Shown here piece after piece: positions 47,861-58,589 of a stretch of 64,000 bases of DNA. Position numbers and translations under genes: made by a program. This DNA is from Malania oleifera (lineage: Eukaryota > Streptophyta > Magnoliopsida > Santalales > Ximeniaceae). Positions within the stretch are counted from its first letter, which is position 1. Each line of letters begins with the position of its first letter. The notes under the pieces were generated by a model. It was not told the origin of the DNA. It did no database searches and was given only the letters and a program-made list of their open reading frames with translations. Where the stretch lies: positions 786,001-850,000 of the forward strand of contig NC_080422.1 in assembly GCF_029873635.1 (NCBI RefSeq). Reading direction: 5' to 3'.

Positions 47861-48163
47861 AAAGACACTAACCTCCTCTAAGTTTTGACAAAACGACGGG
47901 AATCTTACTTGAGGTTTCAAAAATCCCACCCTTGAGGTTTCAAAAAAGTCGTAGACCTCACCTGAGGTTTGTTAGACAGACACAAACCTCCCCTCAAAAG
48001 ATTTGTCCTTTTACAAATATAAAGGGTTGTTTGTGTCTTTTTGACAAACTTTAAGAGAGATTCCTAAAATTCTTGAAAGTTTAAAGGAGATCCTTGGAAT
48101 TTTTAAAACCTCAAGAAAGATCCTTGTCTTTTAGCCAACTCTTAGGAGAGGTCGATATCTTTT
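47861..48163 (+). mobile_element. MITE-like element with imperfect TIRs
   Basis: The left end is AAAGACACTAACCTCCTCTA; the complement of the right end is AAAGATATCGACCTCTCCTA. The interior consists of repeated phrases such as CTTGAGGTTTCAAAAA and ACCTCACCTGAGGTTTG in inverted arrangement, so the element could fold back. It is non-coding. It is a relative of the piece at about 38.4-38.7 kb. Confidence 0.6.
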
Positions 48164-48453
48164 TTCCTAACTATTATTATTAGCAGTTGCATCAAATTTG
48201 TCATCTGTTCCTCGACTGGTATCTCAGGTGAAACCTTATTGTTGCACTATTAGCTATCACTTGAATATTAGGCTTAAAGAGAAATTACTGTTTGATGTGT
48301 TCGACATTCTTGAAGGCGGCTCGTCCATAGTGGTATTATTGGTATATGTTTTCTTTTATTTCTTGGTGTAGAAACTCACGTGGTTAACTTTTGAGTCATA
48401 TTCTATTACTTGGGATATTTGTTAATGAGCTAGTGAAATCCCAACATATTCTG

Positions 48454-49544
48454 TGTTGAAAATTCTACTTGTGAAGTTTGTCCCACATTGGAAAAAGTGA
48501 GTATTTGATGGGTGTTTATATACATGGTGTAGCCTAAGATCCAATCGACTTAAGCTTTTGGGTCAAGTTGGTGCTCACTCATGTGTATCAAGCACACCTA
48601 TGGACTCCTCCGGTGCTAACAAGTGGTATTAGAGTTGACAGTTCATAACTCTGGGCATGGAAGTGTGTGATTGAGGCTAAGAAGCATCATCTAAGTTGTC
48701 AAGATGGATCCAAATTGGGTCAAGACGTGGGAGGTAGGATTGGTTTGAAGGCGCCATTTGGAATACTATCCAAGACACGTAAGACGATCCACTTGAGCAA
48801 ACTATTGGAGAATTTGTCCCGTAAGGGAGAAGATGACTTCCATTCAAGGGAGAGTAGTTGGAACTCACATGTAGTGGAGATTCCATTCAAGGGGGAGATT
48901 GTTGAAAATTCTACTTGTGAAATTTGTCTCATTGAAAAAAGTGAGTATTTGATGGGTGCTTATATGCATGGGCCCAAGACCCAATAAGCTTAAGCTTTTG
49001 GGTCAAGTTGGTGTTCACCCATGTGTATCAAACTCACCCATGGGCTCCTCCAGCTTTAACAAGTGGTATTAGAGCCGATGGTTCATAACTTTGGGTGTGG
49101 GAGTGTGTGACCAAGGTTAAGAAGGATCATATAAGCTGTCAAGATGGATCCAAATAGGGTCAAGAAGTGGAAGGTAGGATTGGTTTGGAGGTCCCACTTG
49201 AAATACAATCCGAAAAACGTAAGACATAGTGGTAAGGCCCACTTGGGTAAACTGTTGGAGAATTAGTCTCATGAGGGAGAATATGGCTACCGTTCAAGGG
49301 GGAGCAGTTGGAACTCACATGTGGTGGAACTTCCGTTTAAGGGGGAGCAGTTGGAACTCACAAGTGAGGAAGAGATTGTTGAGAATTCCACTTGTGAAGT
49401 TTGTCCCACATTGAAAAAAGTGAGTATTTGATGGATGCTTGTATATATGGTGTAACTCAAGACCCAATAAGCTTAAGCTTTTGGGTCAAGTTGGTGCTCA
49501 CCCATGTGTATCGAGCACAACTATAGACTCCTTTGGTGCTAACA
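48454..49544 (+). mobile_element. Tandem TRIM array: three LTRs, two internal regions
   Basis: Three LTRs of 162-168 bp (48454-48621, 48900-49061, 49377-49544) start TGTTGAAAATT or a close form and end in CTAACA or TTTAACA. The first two are followed at two bases by TGGTATTAGAG, a tRNA-Met-type primer-binding site. The second and third are preceded by GGGGGAGA or GGAAGAGAT purine tracts. The internal regions (about 278 and 315 bp) have no gag or pol. This is a terminal-repeat retrotransposon in miniature, present as LTR-int-LTR-int-LTR, as produced by recombination between copies. Confidence 0.85.
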
Positions 49545-50246
49545 CTATGTTACTTGAGATATTTGTGAGCTAATGAACTCCCAACAGTTGTCAAGTTAAC
49601 TTTACTTATTTTGAGCACCACTTCGAAAGTATGTTTCGGTATTTTTCAACAAGATGACATTTTATTTTAAAAAATGCATTGTCTTAACACTCACATAAAA
49701 ACACGTTGGGTTGATGTAATTGTATTATATTTTAAATTTGTTACGTTCTCTTCTCTTCTCTTCATGTTTTTGCAAGATTGTGCCCTCCTTTATTTGAATC
49801 TTTTCATTCTTCCTTGTTCAGCATTCCCTTTTTCCTATATAAAAAAAAAATTATTGGCTAGTTTTTGTTATTGACAAATGAGGGAATTCAATAATGTACT
49901 AATGTACAATCAATGACACTTTTCTACTCATAATAAAATTTTTACTCTTGATATTATTGAAATAGCATTAATAATCTTTTAGCAAGGTAGAGGGATTTAC
50001 TGATTATTAATGGTATGTGTTTATGGCTACAAGGATGTGTTGGCAAAGAGAGCTCCTTTGTTAACATCTTGGAAGCAACTTCAGGTCTGGTTGCAAAATG
50101 CATGTATAAAAAGACTAGCCGTTGAAGTTCTCTATTAAGAAAATTTTATGGCAGTATCATTTCTATTTTCGCTCTTAACACAAAACTTTCATCTTTCCAA
50201 CCAACTAATATCACGACTCTCCAACTCTTCAGGTCAGTCTGAAAAA
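49545..50246. other. Intergenic, no gene seen
   Basis: The first 45 bases resemble the left flank of the TRIM array. The rest is AT-rich with no gene. Confidence 0.45.
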
Positions 50247-50247
50247 A

Positions 50248-50305
<58 letters not shown>
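50247..50305 (+). repeat. Compound (CT)n(CA)n microsatellite
   Basis: A run of about fifteen CT units passes directly into about fourteen CA units. It lies about 500 bp from the MTP1 stop codon. Confidence 0.95.
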
Positions 50306-50306
<1 letters not shown>

Positions 50307-50808
50307 CTCAGTTCAAATATCTATTTTTAATTCATTTATTTTTGAAATTTTGAGATCATTTCTATTATAAAATTAAATTCAATCAAATCAATGGGTTACT
50401 AAGGAATCCAAGCAATAGATTTCAAAACACATGCAGTGCAAACTCAATTTTCATTATTGCCTAAACAATGAATTTATGAATGCACATATTTCAAATTCAA
50501 AAAGAGATGCATATAAAATATAAATCCACTTCCCCAAAAGCAATCAAAATAAATTTCGAGTCATTTCACACCTTACATTTTGGGTTTAGGGAGGACGGGG
50601 ATACGCATCATATGAAATGTTTATACCTTGGGTTGTACCATACCAATGTCAGTTTTGTGCAAATCAAAAAAAGATAAAACTCTAGAGAGATAGTAACGCT
50701 AAAATAATATCTTATTTTTACCCAGAAAAAAAGAATTACAAAGGTTTGAAGAACATGCCCAAATACTAATACCACTACACCTATTGCTGGATGCAACAAT
50801 CACCTCCC

Positions 50809-51453
50809 TCACCAGACCTTTTGGCGTTCTATCTGAATGGTCACATGACTGATATTATACTCCCTCCTGATGTAGTCTACAACATTGTCCAGCACCATGT
50901 CTGCATCAGCATCTGGCTTTATTTCCACATGGCAAGCCAGCAGTACCTTGCCCACGGTAATGGCCCAAATGTGCAGCTCGTGAATTGCAACCACCTCTTC
51001 CATTTCGCACAACCCCTTCTCCAGTCTTGTGGCATCAATTTCCCTGGGCGTGCTCTCCATCAGAACCTCCAAAATATTACGCAGCATCCGGATTGTTGTT
51101 CCAAGAACAACTGCTGAGAATATGAGGGTGCATATCAGATCTATAGTCTTCCACTCAGGTTTCCACCAAATGACAGCCCCACCAATCATCACCCCTATAC
51201 TTTGAATGGAGTCTCCCAGTACATGAAGATAAGCCCCCTGGACGTTGATGTTCCGCTGCTTCTTCTGTTTAGTACTATGATCCTTACATTCCTTTCCACT
51301 TTCAGAGCAATTCTTAAGCAAAGGCTCAGAGAGTTGTCCTTCATAAGCATGATGGTGGTCATCGTGGTTTTTTGAGTGCTCCCCATGATGATGGTGATGA
51401 TGTGTTGTAACACTTAACCCATGGCTGTGTGCATGATCATGACCCCCATGCTT

Positions 51454-51492
<39 letters not shown>

Positions 51493-52098
51493 CCTGTGCC
51501 CACCATTTCCATGTTCATGACCATGGCCATGACTGTGGCCATGACCATGATCGTGACCCAACAGAAGAGCCATAATAACATTAACCACTAAACCAAAAGC
51601 AGAAACAACAAACATGAGACGGCCCTGCACCTCTCCTGTTGGGTGGATAATTCTAGCAATTGCTTCATAAACAAGGATCCCCGCAAGAAGCCATATCATC
51701 TGAATGGATACCAGTGCCCCAAGAATCTCAATCCTGAAGAAGCCATAAGACTGACGCGGGGTTGCTTCCCATCCTGATGCCCACAAGGAGAACAACGAGA
51801 TAGCAAAAGCTGCAACATCTGACAACAAGTGAGCTGCATCTGTTAAAATTGCAAGACTGTTGGCTTTAATACCTCCAACAACTTCGACGCTCATGAATAT
51901 GACACAAAGTATAACTGCAATCAAAAGCTTCCGCATGGATGTTGAGCGCTCCTTGGCATCCTTAGAACTTGTTTTAGCATCCGAGAATCCACATGCTGCT
52001 CCCTCACATACCTTACTTCTACCCAGGCTTGTCCCTACCACTGGCACATCTCCACAAACTTCAATTACATGCCCATGTTCAGGATTTTGCACTTCCAT
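50809..52098 (-). CDS. MTP1: MTP1-type vacuolar zinc transporter (cation diffusion facilitator)
   Basis: A single coding exon gives 429 residues. MTP1 exchanges cytosolic Zn2+ for protons at the tonoplast and gives zinc tolerance. Six membrane segments are visible: about residues 57-77, 82-107, 122-148, 161-180, 290-311 and 318-337. Zinc-site motifs are HLLSD (His90/Asp94) in helix 2 and HVLGD (His292/Asp296) in helix 5. Between helices 4 and 5 is a His-rich cytosolic loop, residues 182-250, with 32 histidines in (HG)n and poly-His runs, the hallmark of Zn-CDF group 1. A C-terminal cytosolic domain follows ([13 protein letters not shown]...HVTIQIER). A Cys-bearing N-terminus ([11 protein letters not shown]) matches plant MTP1. 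The start is supported by alignment length and by a splice acceptor TTTCCAG immediately before the ATG. All key residues are intact. An antisense frame through the His repeat is a shadow. Confidence 0.96.
51454..51495 (-). repeat. Hexamer repeat coding (His-Gly)n in MTP1
   Basis: Six perfect ATGCCC units (GGGCAT in the sense direction) plus one variant encode consecutive Gly-His pairs in the zinc-sensing loop. It is an in-frame hexanucleotide, so slippage would change loop length without breaking the frame. Confidence 0.85.
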
Positions 52099-54770
52099 CT
52101 GGAAAATATATCAACTAAAATTAATTTATGAAATTGCAAACATTTTACATTACAACATCTTGCACCAATGAGATGCAGCAAATTATGCTTCCAAATGCTT
52201 CAAAAAAAAATAAAAATAAAACCCATGCCAAAAAAAGGCGCAGGTAACTTGGAAAAGGCAGATGCTATAATCAACTTAAAAGGTACCATTTTCAAAAGGA
52301 GGAAGGAAAGTAGGCGGATAAAGATTCACAGAATAGGCATCAGATTCCTTATACTCCTCAGGCTAAAGCAGCGGAACTTCCTTGGTCATGTAGGGATAAT
52401 ATTGATATATTTTCTGCCACATTTCTACATATCAAGTTTCATAGATCACACACATCTGTCCCTAAACTGAAAATTTTTAAAAGAATCCCACCCTAATATC
52501 TGTTTATCACTGAGGCACACAAACTTCCAAAACTTGAATACCAGAATAGGAAAATTTTTTCAAGACTTCTTTTTTAAAAAAAAATTGAATTTGAATTCCT
52601 GAACATATACCAGAAAAATAAAAGAAAGGCTATAAGTATAAAAATCCTTGCAGTTCACCAACAGTGACACCAGGGGGCTCACAGACAGTAATTACTAGAC
52701 TAAAAGGCACTAAACCTTCCAAAATTTGAATATCAGACTAGAAAATTTTCCCAACTTCTTAAAAATAAACCAAAATTGTATTCTTCAAAGTACAAAGAAA
52801 AACAATATAAAACTTGAACTGATGAAATACTTGCAGTTCATCAATATTGACTGCCAGATAGCTCATAACATCATCTTTATAGTAAAATAAAAGCACAGCA
52901 GGCAAAAGAAAGACAAAGACAGGGACAGGAATTATATGAGAGATGCTCAGTTTAAAAAGTTGAATCAATAAATGCAAAAATAAATAAATAAGTATAAACT
53001 TCAGATTAAAAAGAAAGAAAGAAAGATCTACACCCATCACAAATGAATTAAAAAAAAAAAACTTATATTGAAGCTCCTTGAATTTTTATTTTTTTTATTT
53101 TTTACTCCGCTTAGAATACAAGAGGAATTATTTTAACTGGACTGAAAAATGGACCAAAAGGAGTATTATCTATATGCATTTATCAAAAGTGTATAATAAA
53201 TTATCTAATTGCTAGTAGGGATGGCATGTTTAATCTGGGTGAATAAGCAAGATTTAAAAAGCGGCACAAGCACAATGGGAATGATAAAAGATAAAATGGA
53301 TGCAAAATGCATAATCCAAGGAGCAGCCTCAAGAAGCGATGTTCTTCGACTAGAACCTCAATGAGTGTTACTTCTTGGGACCACCCCTAGGACCTGTGAG
53401 CAACACTCTTCATATCATACCATAGGTGGAGGTTTTATGGTGCCTAAAGTGTCCATTGATTTTACAATCACGCCCTCTTTATCAAGAAAAAATTGAAAAA
53501 TAAATAAGTAAAATGCAAAATATAGTCACAATGAAGCAAGATGACAAATAGAGAAGGCTAGAACCAATGCAGCTATTGCTCCTCAAAATCATTTATAGAA
53601 CACTGACGCACTAAATCAAGCTTAAATATCATTGTGCATCTATTCATGCCGAAGAACCCCACATAGCAACATAAGATATGGACTCAACAACATAACATCT
53701 GTTAAAAATATGATACCAGGCATGAATGTAACAAACATAGTATCTAAAACTTTAACCAACCACATTAGCATAATTTGATTTCATAATTGACCAAAACATT
53801 AAGCAAAAGTACACAAACTGGGCCATAACACATAAGAACACACACTCACCTCAGTCTCATACAACATACTCCAACTTAAATAATTAACTAGACATTGTCT
53901 AATTTGTATAGGATGATGCATAACAATAAAAGAACATCCTGGGGAAGAAAATTGAAGAGCACAGCAAAGATTTGAAAGACTGATTAATTATACATAACAT
54001 CATTAATCAAAGTGACAATTTTAGAGTTAACTGTATTTCACAACCCCAATATTGCCACCATCATCAAGCAATCAACTAACTCGACAATATCTTTCAAGTA
54101 CCCACATTCCTCCTTAGAAAAGAGCGGGAGGAAGAAGAAGAAATTGAGTCCTATTAATCCCTGTACTCTTTTTATTTAGTTTTTTTGACCCACAACTACA
54201 AATTACATGGATTTGCCTTAGCAGATAACAGCTATGGAAATCACTTTCAACGAAAATCCTGCTTAAGGTCTCTCTTTACAAATGATTTCACATTAAAAAA
54301 TCAAAGGGAGAATTCAATTATTTAAAGCCCTATCATGGGAAGACCTGAGGATAGCAAAAGCACCACCAAAAACTCGCACCATCCATTGATGACAGAAGGC
54401 CTAATCCTACGAAATAGAAATAAAACTGCAAAATCTAGCAAGCCCAGCAGCAGAAATTAGAGAGAGAAAGAGAAAATTTAGACAAATTAAAGTTTGCCCA
54501 CATAAACGAGAATGCACAAAGAAAATAAATAATAAACAAGCAAACAACAAAATCATCTATCGCGCTTTAATAAAAATTTATCCTCAGTTTCAAATTTATA
54601 TACATAAAGCTGATTGAATATTATTGGGATGGCGAAAATCTCCAAAAGCAGATTCTTCAGATACAACTTCAGCCAACCACAGAAAATTCGAACAGATAAA
54701 ATTGTAAATCAGCAAAACAGAAAAGATTAAAGAGAAAGGGTGATTAAACGTAAAGAAGAATGGGGGCCAC
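52099..54770 (-). other. Probable MTP1 5'-UTR intron
   Basis: The minus-strand acceptor TTTCCAG abuts the ATG. A plausible donor GCGAAG|GTGGCC lies near 54770, so the intron would be about 2.7 kb. No gene is seen inside. At 52524-52860 are two diverged copies of a unit of about 185-190 bp (CTTCCAAAACTTGAATACCA, then TTGCAGTTCACCAACA). Leader introns are common in plant MTP1 genes; the donor position is inference. Confidence 0.5.
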
Positions 54771-55030
54771 CTTCGCGGAATGATTAGAGCTTTAGATGGG
54801 CTTCAGAATCTCGCAGTGGCAGCCGGTCAATCAGATTGCATTAGAATAAGCAAATACAGCATACAGCCATATGTAATGAATGAACTAGTACATGTACATG
54901 TTCTCATATATGAGATAGAAGAAGAAGAAGAAGAAGAAGAAGAGAAATTGTCCGCTCCTCCCTCTAATTCTAATTTCTAGGGTTTTGGAAGAAGGGATAT
55001 CCTCAATTTCAATTCGTTGGGTAGCGAATA
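54771..55030 (-). promoter_or_regulatory. Probable MTP1 leader exon and promoter
   Basis: On the minus strand this holds a telo-box AAACCCTA (54978-54985), a CTTCTTCTTCTTC tract (about 54917-54946) and GC-richer sequence than the flanks, typical of plant core promoters and leaders. The transcription start is not determined. Confidence 0.45.
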
Positions 55031-55252
55031 AATGCCAATAAAGATCCTTTTCACAACACTTTTACCGCGATGCCCTCCTTGCACCTTCCTTCTGGGTTCT
55101 GGCATGACAATAGCATCCCCCATTTTTCTCTAAATTACACCCCGACCCTCTATAAAAGAAGTTGGATTTAATAATAATGGTGATAAATATTGAATTCAAT
55201 ATTCAATATTAATTAGTGGTGATAAATATTCATTAACTTGTTATTTAAGCCC

Positions 55253-55283
<31 letters not shown>

Positions 55284-56762
55284 CGTTAGTTGTGTATGCC
55301 CATCATTGTATTATTTATTCTCGTACTATAATAAATTAAGGTGTATATATATACATATGACCATTAGTTGTGCATGGCTATCATTGTATTATTTATTCTC
55401 TTCCTATAATAAATTAAGGGGTATGGTTAATCATAAATGCTTACTAAAATATTACCAAAAATATGTTACACACTTCAGGTTTTAATTCAGACACAAATAT
55501 TATAAAATTATTATTTTTATTAACACACCATTCTCTATCCAAAGTAATATCATTTGTCAAAATAAAATTGTCCACTTGACAAGAAAGTTTTTTCTATTCT
55601 ATAAATTATTTTAAATTGTATTTGGGAGCATGAATTTCAGATATTGAATTTAGATTTGAGTCGATTTGAATAAATTTCAATATAATTTTGCATTACATCG
55701 TATACAAATTCAAATTCAAATTCAAATCCAAGACCTCTCAAAATAAGCATTTTTCAAAAAAAATATTTTTATATAAAAATTATTTATCTTAAAAAGTACT
55801 TGTAATAAATAATCACATACTACTTTTAGATAAGTACTTTTTCATATAAATATTTTTTTTTGTAAAAAAATATTATTCTATAAATGATTCCAAACAATCC
55901 TTTAATAATCTTCTAAGGACTCATTAATTATAATAATTACCTTTCATCCATTTAGGAAAATAGTGAATACTATTGCATCAATAATCTAATGTAATTATTT
56001 TTTTTTTAAGGGTAAAACCCAAATTTATAGATAAAAAGAATTTTCATTTGTCAACCTTTAAGACCATATGAAACAAATGAATTTTTACCCAATAAAATGG
56101 CATTTTACCTTTTTTTAATTGTAGTTAGATAAATTAAGAAAATGACATCAATTTAATAAATTGAATAGTAAAAATTGATAAGTTAAAAATACAATGTTTT
56201 CAAAATCAAATTGGTGAGAGAATTAGACATTCAACCGAGATTTGGATTGATTAGTCCAATTGGTCTCACTAGTTTAAACCACTAGTTGAAGTAAGTATGA
56301 TAATATATTTATATTATTATTTTAAAAAATTAAAAATATACAAAAATAAATAATAAAAATAAATTAGAAAAACAAACTTAATAAGTAGTGTTTTGAAATA
56401 TTTGTTATAGACCATTTTCATGCAAACAAAATGACTAAACACCTTTTAAAACCAAATAAAAAATAAAGTTTAATATTTTTACACTGTAATAACTTATCAA
56501 GCATAGCCTCAGGAAAAAAAAAATTCAATTAAAAATTCAAACTTCAAACTTCAAACTTCATAATTAAAATAATAATTGAATGACAGTCCTTCTGTTTCTA
56601 ATAGATAAATGATAATCGGATAAAAAATTCAAAATTTATATTAATTGATTGACGCTAATTTAAGTACGTTTGTCTAAGTCAATTAATACATAGTTTTTTT
56701 TTTTTTTTTAAATTTTATTGAAGTTGTTATGTTATAAAATTTAATAAGCTGATTATTGATTT
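55031..56762. other. Intergenic, very AT-rich
   Basis: No gene was seen. An AT microsatellite is at about 55253-55279. A 45-60 bp phrase around AGTTGTGTATGCCCATCATTG (about 55290) recurs, slightly changed, at about 55365. Confidence 0.5.
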
Positions 56763-58440
56763 TGTAACGACTCGAAAATTCTAATTCTCTGATACCACAA
56801 CTGTAACGCCCCGAACCTGGTGGGGCCCGAAGTGCTATTTTATAAACATAAATCTCTGATAGCATAATTATAACGACCTGAATCCGAAGTGGGGTATCGA
56901 GTAAACTTGTCCATAATTCAATATACAACAAGCAACGAAAATATATACACCATACCTCAAATACTATACTAGAGTTCTAATACCACCACAATTACACATG
57001 TATCCCCAAGCGTTCATATTACATCCCAAATAACAAAATGTATCTATGTATTTACATAAATATACATGCAAGTGTCTCACAAAAGCTTACTTCAACCTAA
57101 AAACTATCTAGCCCCGCCCCATAGCTCCCTAAGATCAGCTCCCTGAATTTCCTGAAATGTTAAAATGTTTAATGGGGTGAGACACTTCTTAGTGAGGCGA
57201 AATTGATTATCATCAGTGTGTGACTGTCATGAGTTTTGGTGTGAACAAAATATCTTCATATATTTAACTGTAAGTGAAAAGACATTTGAAAACTGTACTC
57301 ACACCTATATCATTGAAAATACATGCATTCGGCTAAATATAGCCCATTTATCACAAATCTACATATATGCATAAAAGAACCTTCCTGATTGGATAACATA
57401 TCACATCATGTATAAACCTCCATGATCGGATTGTGCGGTTTGAAGACGGGACTTAACCGTGGCTAGCCTACCACCAGGCTAAGTCAAAATTATCATCTGA
57501 AGTACGATTTGCCTACCCAACTGATCTGGACTCCAGAGGGGTACTCTACTCTACTCTGGCCAAATCAACTGTCAAATACCAACACTCTCAAAATAGTGTG
57601 GTTGCACTGATATATCTCTATAGCTACGGTATCAAGCATTCTGTACATCTCTGGTCAATCAGGATTCTTAAATCATATAATGCAATTTATAAATTAATAT
57701 AGTATCATGATCTCATCTTCACAATTCGATATAAAACCTACATACTATAATTCTGTATAAAAATGTCATACTCTAAGTCTATATAAAATTGTATAACTCT
57801 GTATAAAACTGTATAGCTCTGTATAAAACTATCATACTAAAACTCTGAATAAACTTGTCATACTCATGTCACACGATTTGAGTGATAATCATACCATAAT
57901 TAACTAGCCGAGAAAAATATAATTTTTCTTAAAATAAGAGTATGATCATCTACATAATTTTACTCAACTCATAATATAGGTTTTATAGGAAAAAGGGAGA
58001 TGATCACCCTACTCACTTTAGTTTTCCCCAAATACGTATATAATAAACAAATCATCATTTTCACCAGTTTGATTCATTCAGAAAATCATATATAACATTT
58101 CTGCATACAAATATTGTAGTTGAATCGATTCATATTTAAAAATAACTGACATAATCTATTCCTCTTACCTTGGCCCTAAAGTGGTTCCTACGACATCCAA
58201 AAGACAAATCCACTCTGATTAAAATGTTTAGAAGTGGAGCTAGGATCCGAATATGATGTTTGTTTTTTAATTTGGCCGAAAAACAACAAAGAAATCTAGA
58301 GAAAGAGAGAGATGGACGGAGGTGAGAGAGTGGCGATAAAAGGGGGGGAGGCTCCCTGGATTTTGATTTCAATTGATTGAAATCAATTACTTCCTAAGTA
58401 AGTGTGTGTATATATATATATAATATTATTGTAACACCTC
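56763..58440 (-). repeat. Antisense Gypsy LTR(s) with stacked ends
   Basis: On the minus strand, LTR 3' ends (TGTAAC- or TATAAC-type borders on the plus strand) lie at 56763, 56802 and about 56869. The latter two each have a tRNA-Met primer-binding-site complement just outside (CTCTGATACCA at 56787-56797, CTCTGATAGCA at 56854-56864). The body to about 58440 carries the complement of the conserved GGTGTCTCACC block (57176-57186, one mismatch) and of other LTR middles (CTCTTACCTTGGCCCTAAAG). Coding sequence is absent. The far end is unclear. Confidence 0.6.
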
Positions 58441-58589
58441 GGACTTGAGAGTGGGGCCAAAAATTCTGGGACGAAGTTGGTGAAAGGCAAATTCTGGGGC
58501 CAGGGATTGTACAATAGACTTATGAGAAAATCAAACTTATTTAGGAAAGAATTAAAACAACTCAGAGTCGACAGACAAACTATGCAAAT

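Noticed and set aside
48454-49544. Regularly spaced repeats resembling a CRISPR array
   Set aside because: The repeats are 162-168 bp LTRs with primer-binding sites in a plant genome; there is no CRISPR architecture.
50791-51117. Plus-strand open frame of 108 residues across the MTP1 3' end
   Set aside because: It is the antisense shadow of the MTP1 C-terminal coding region.
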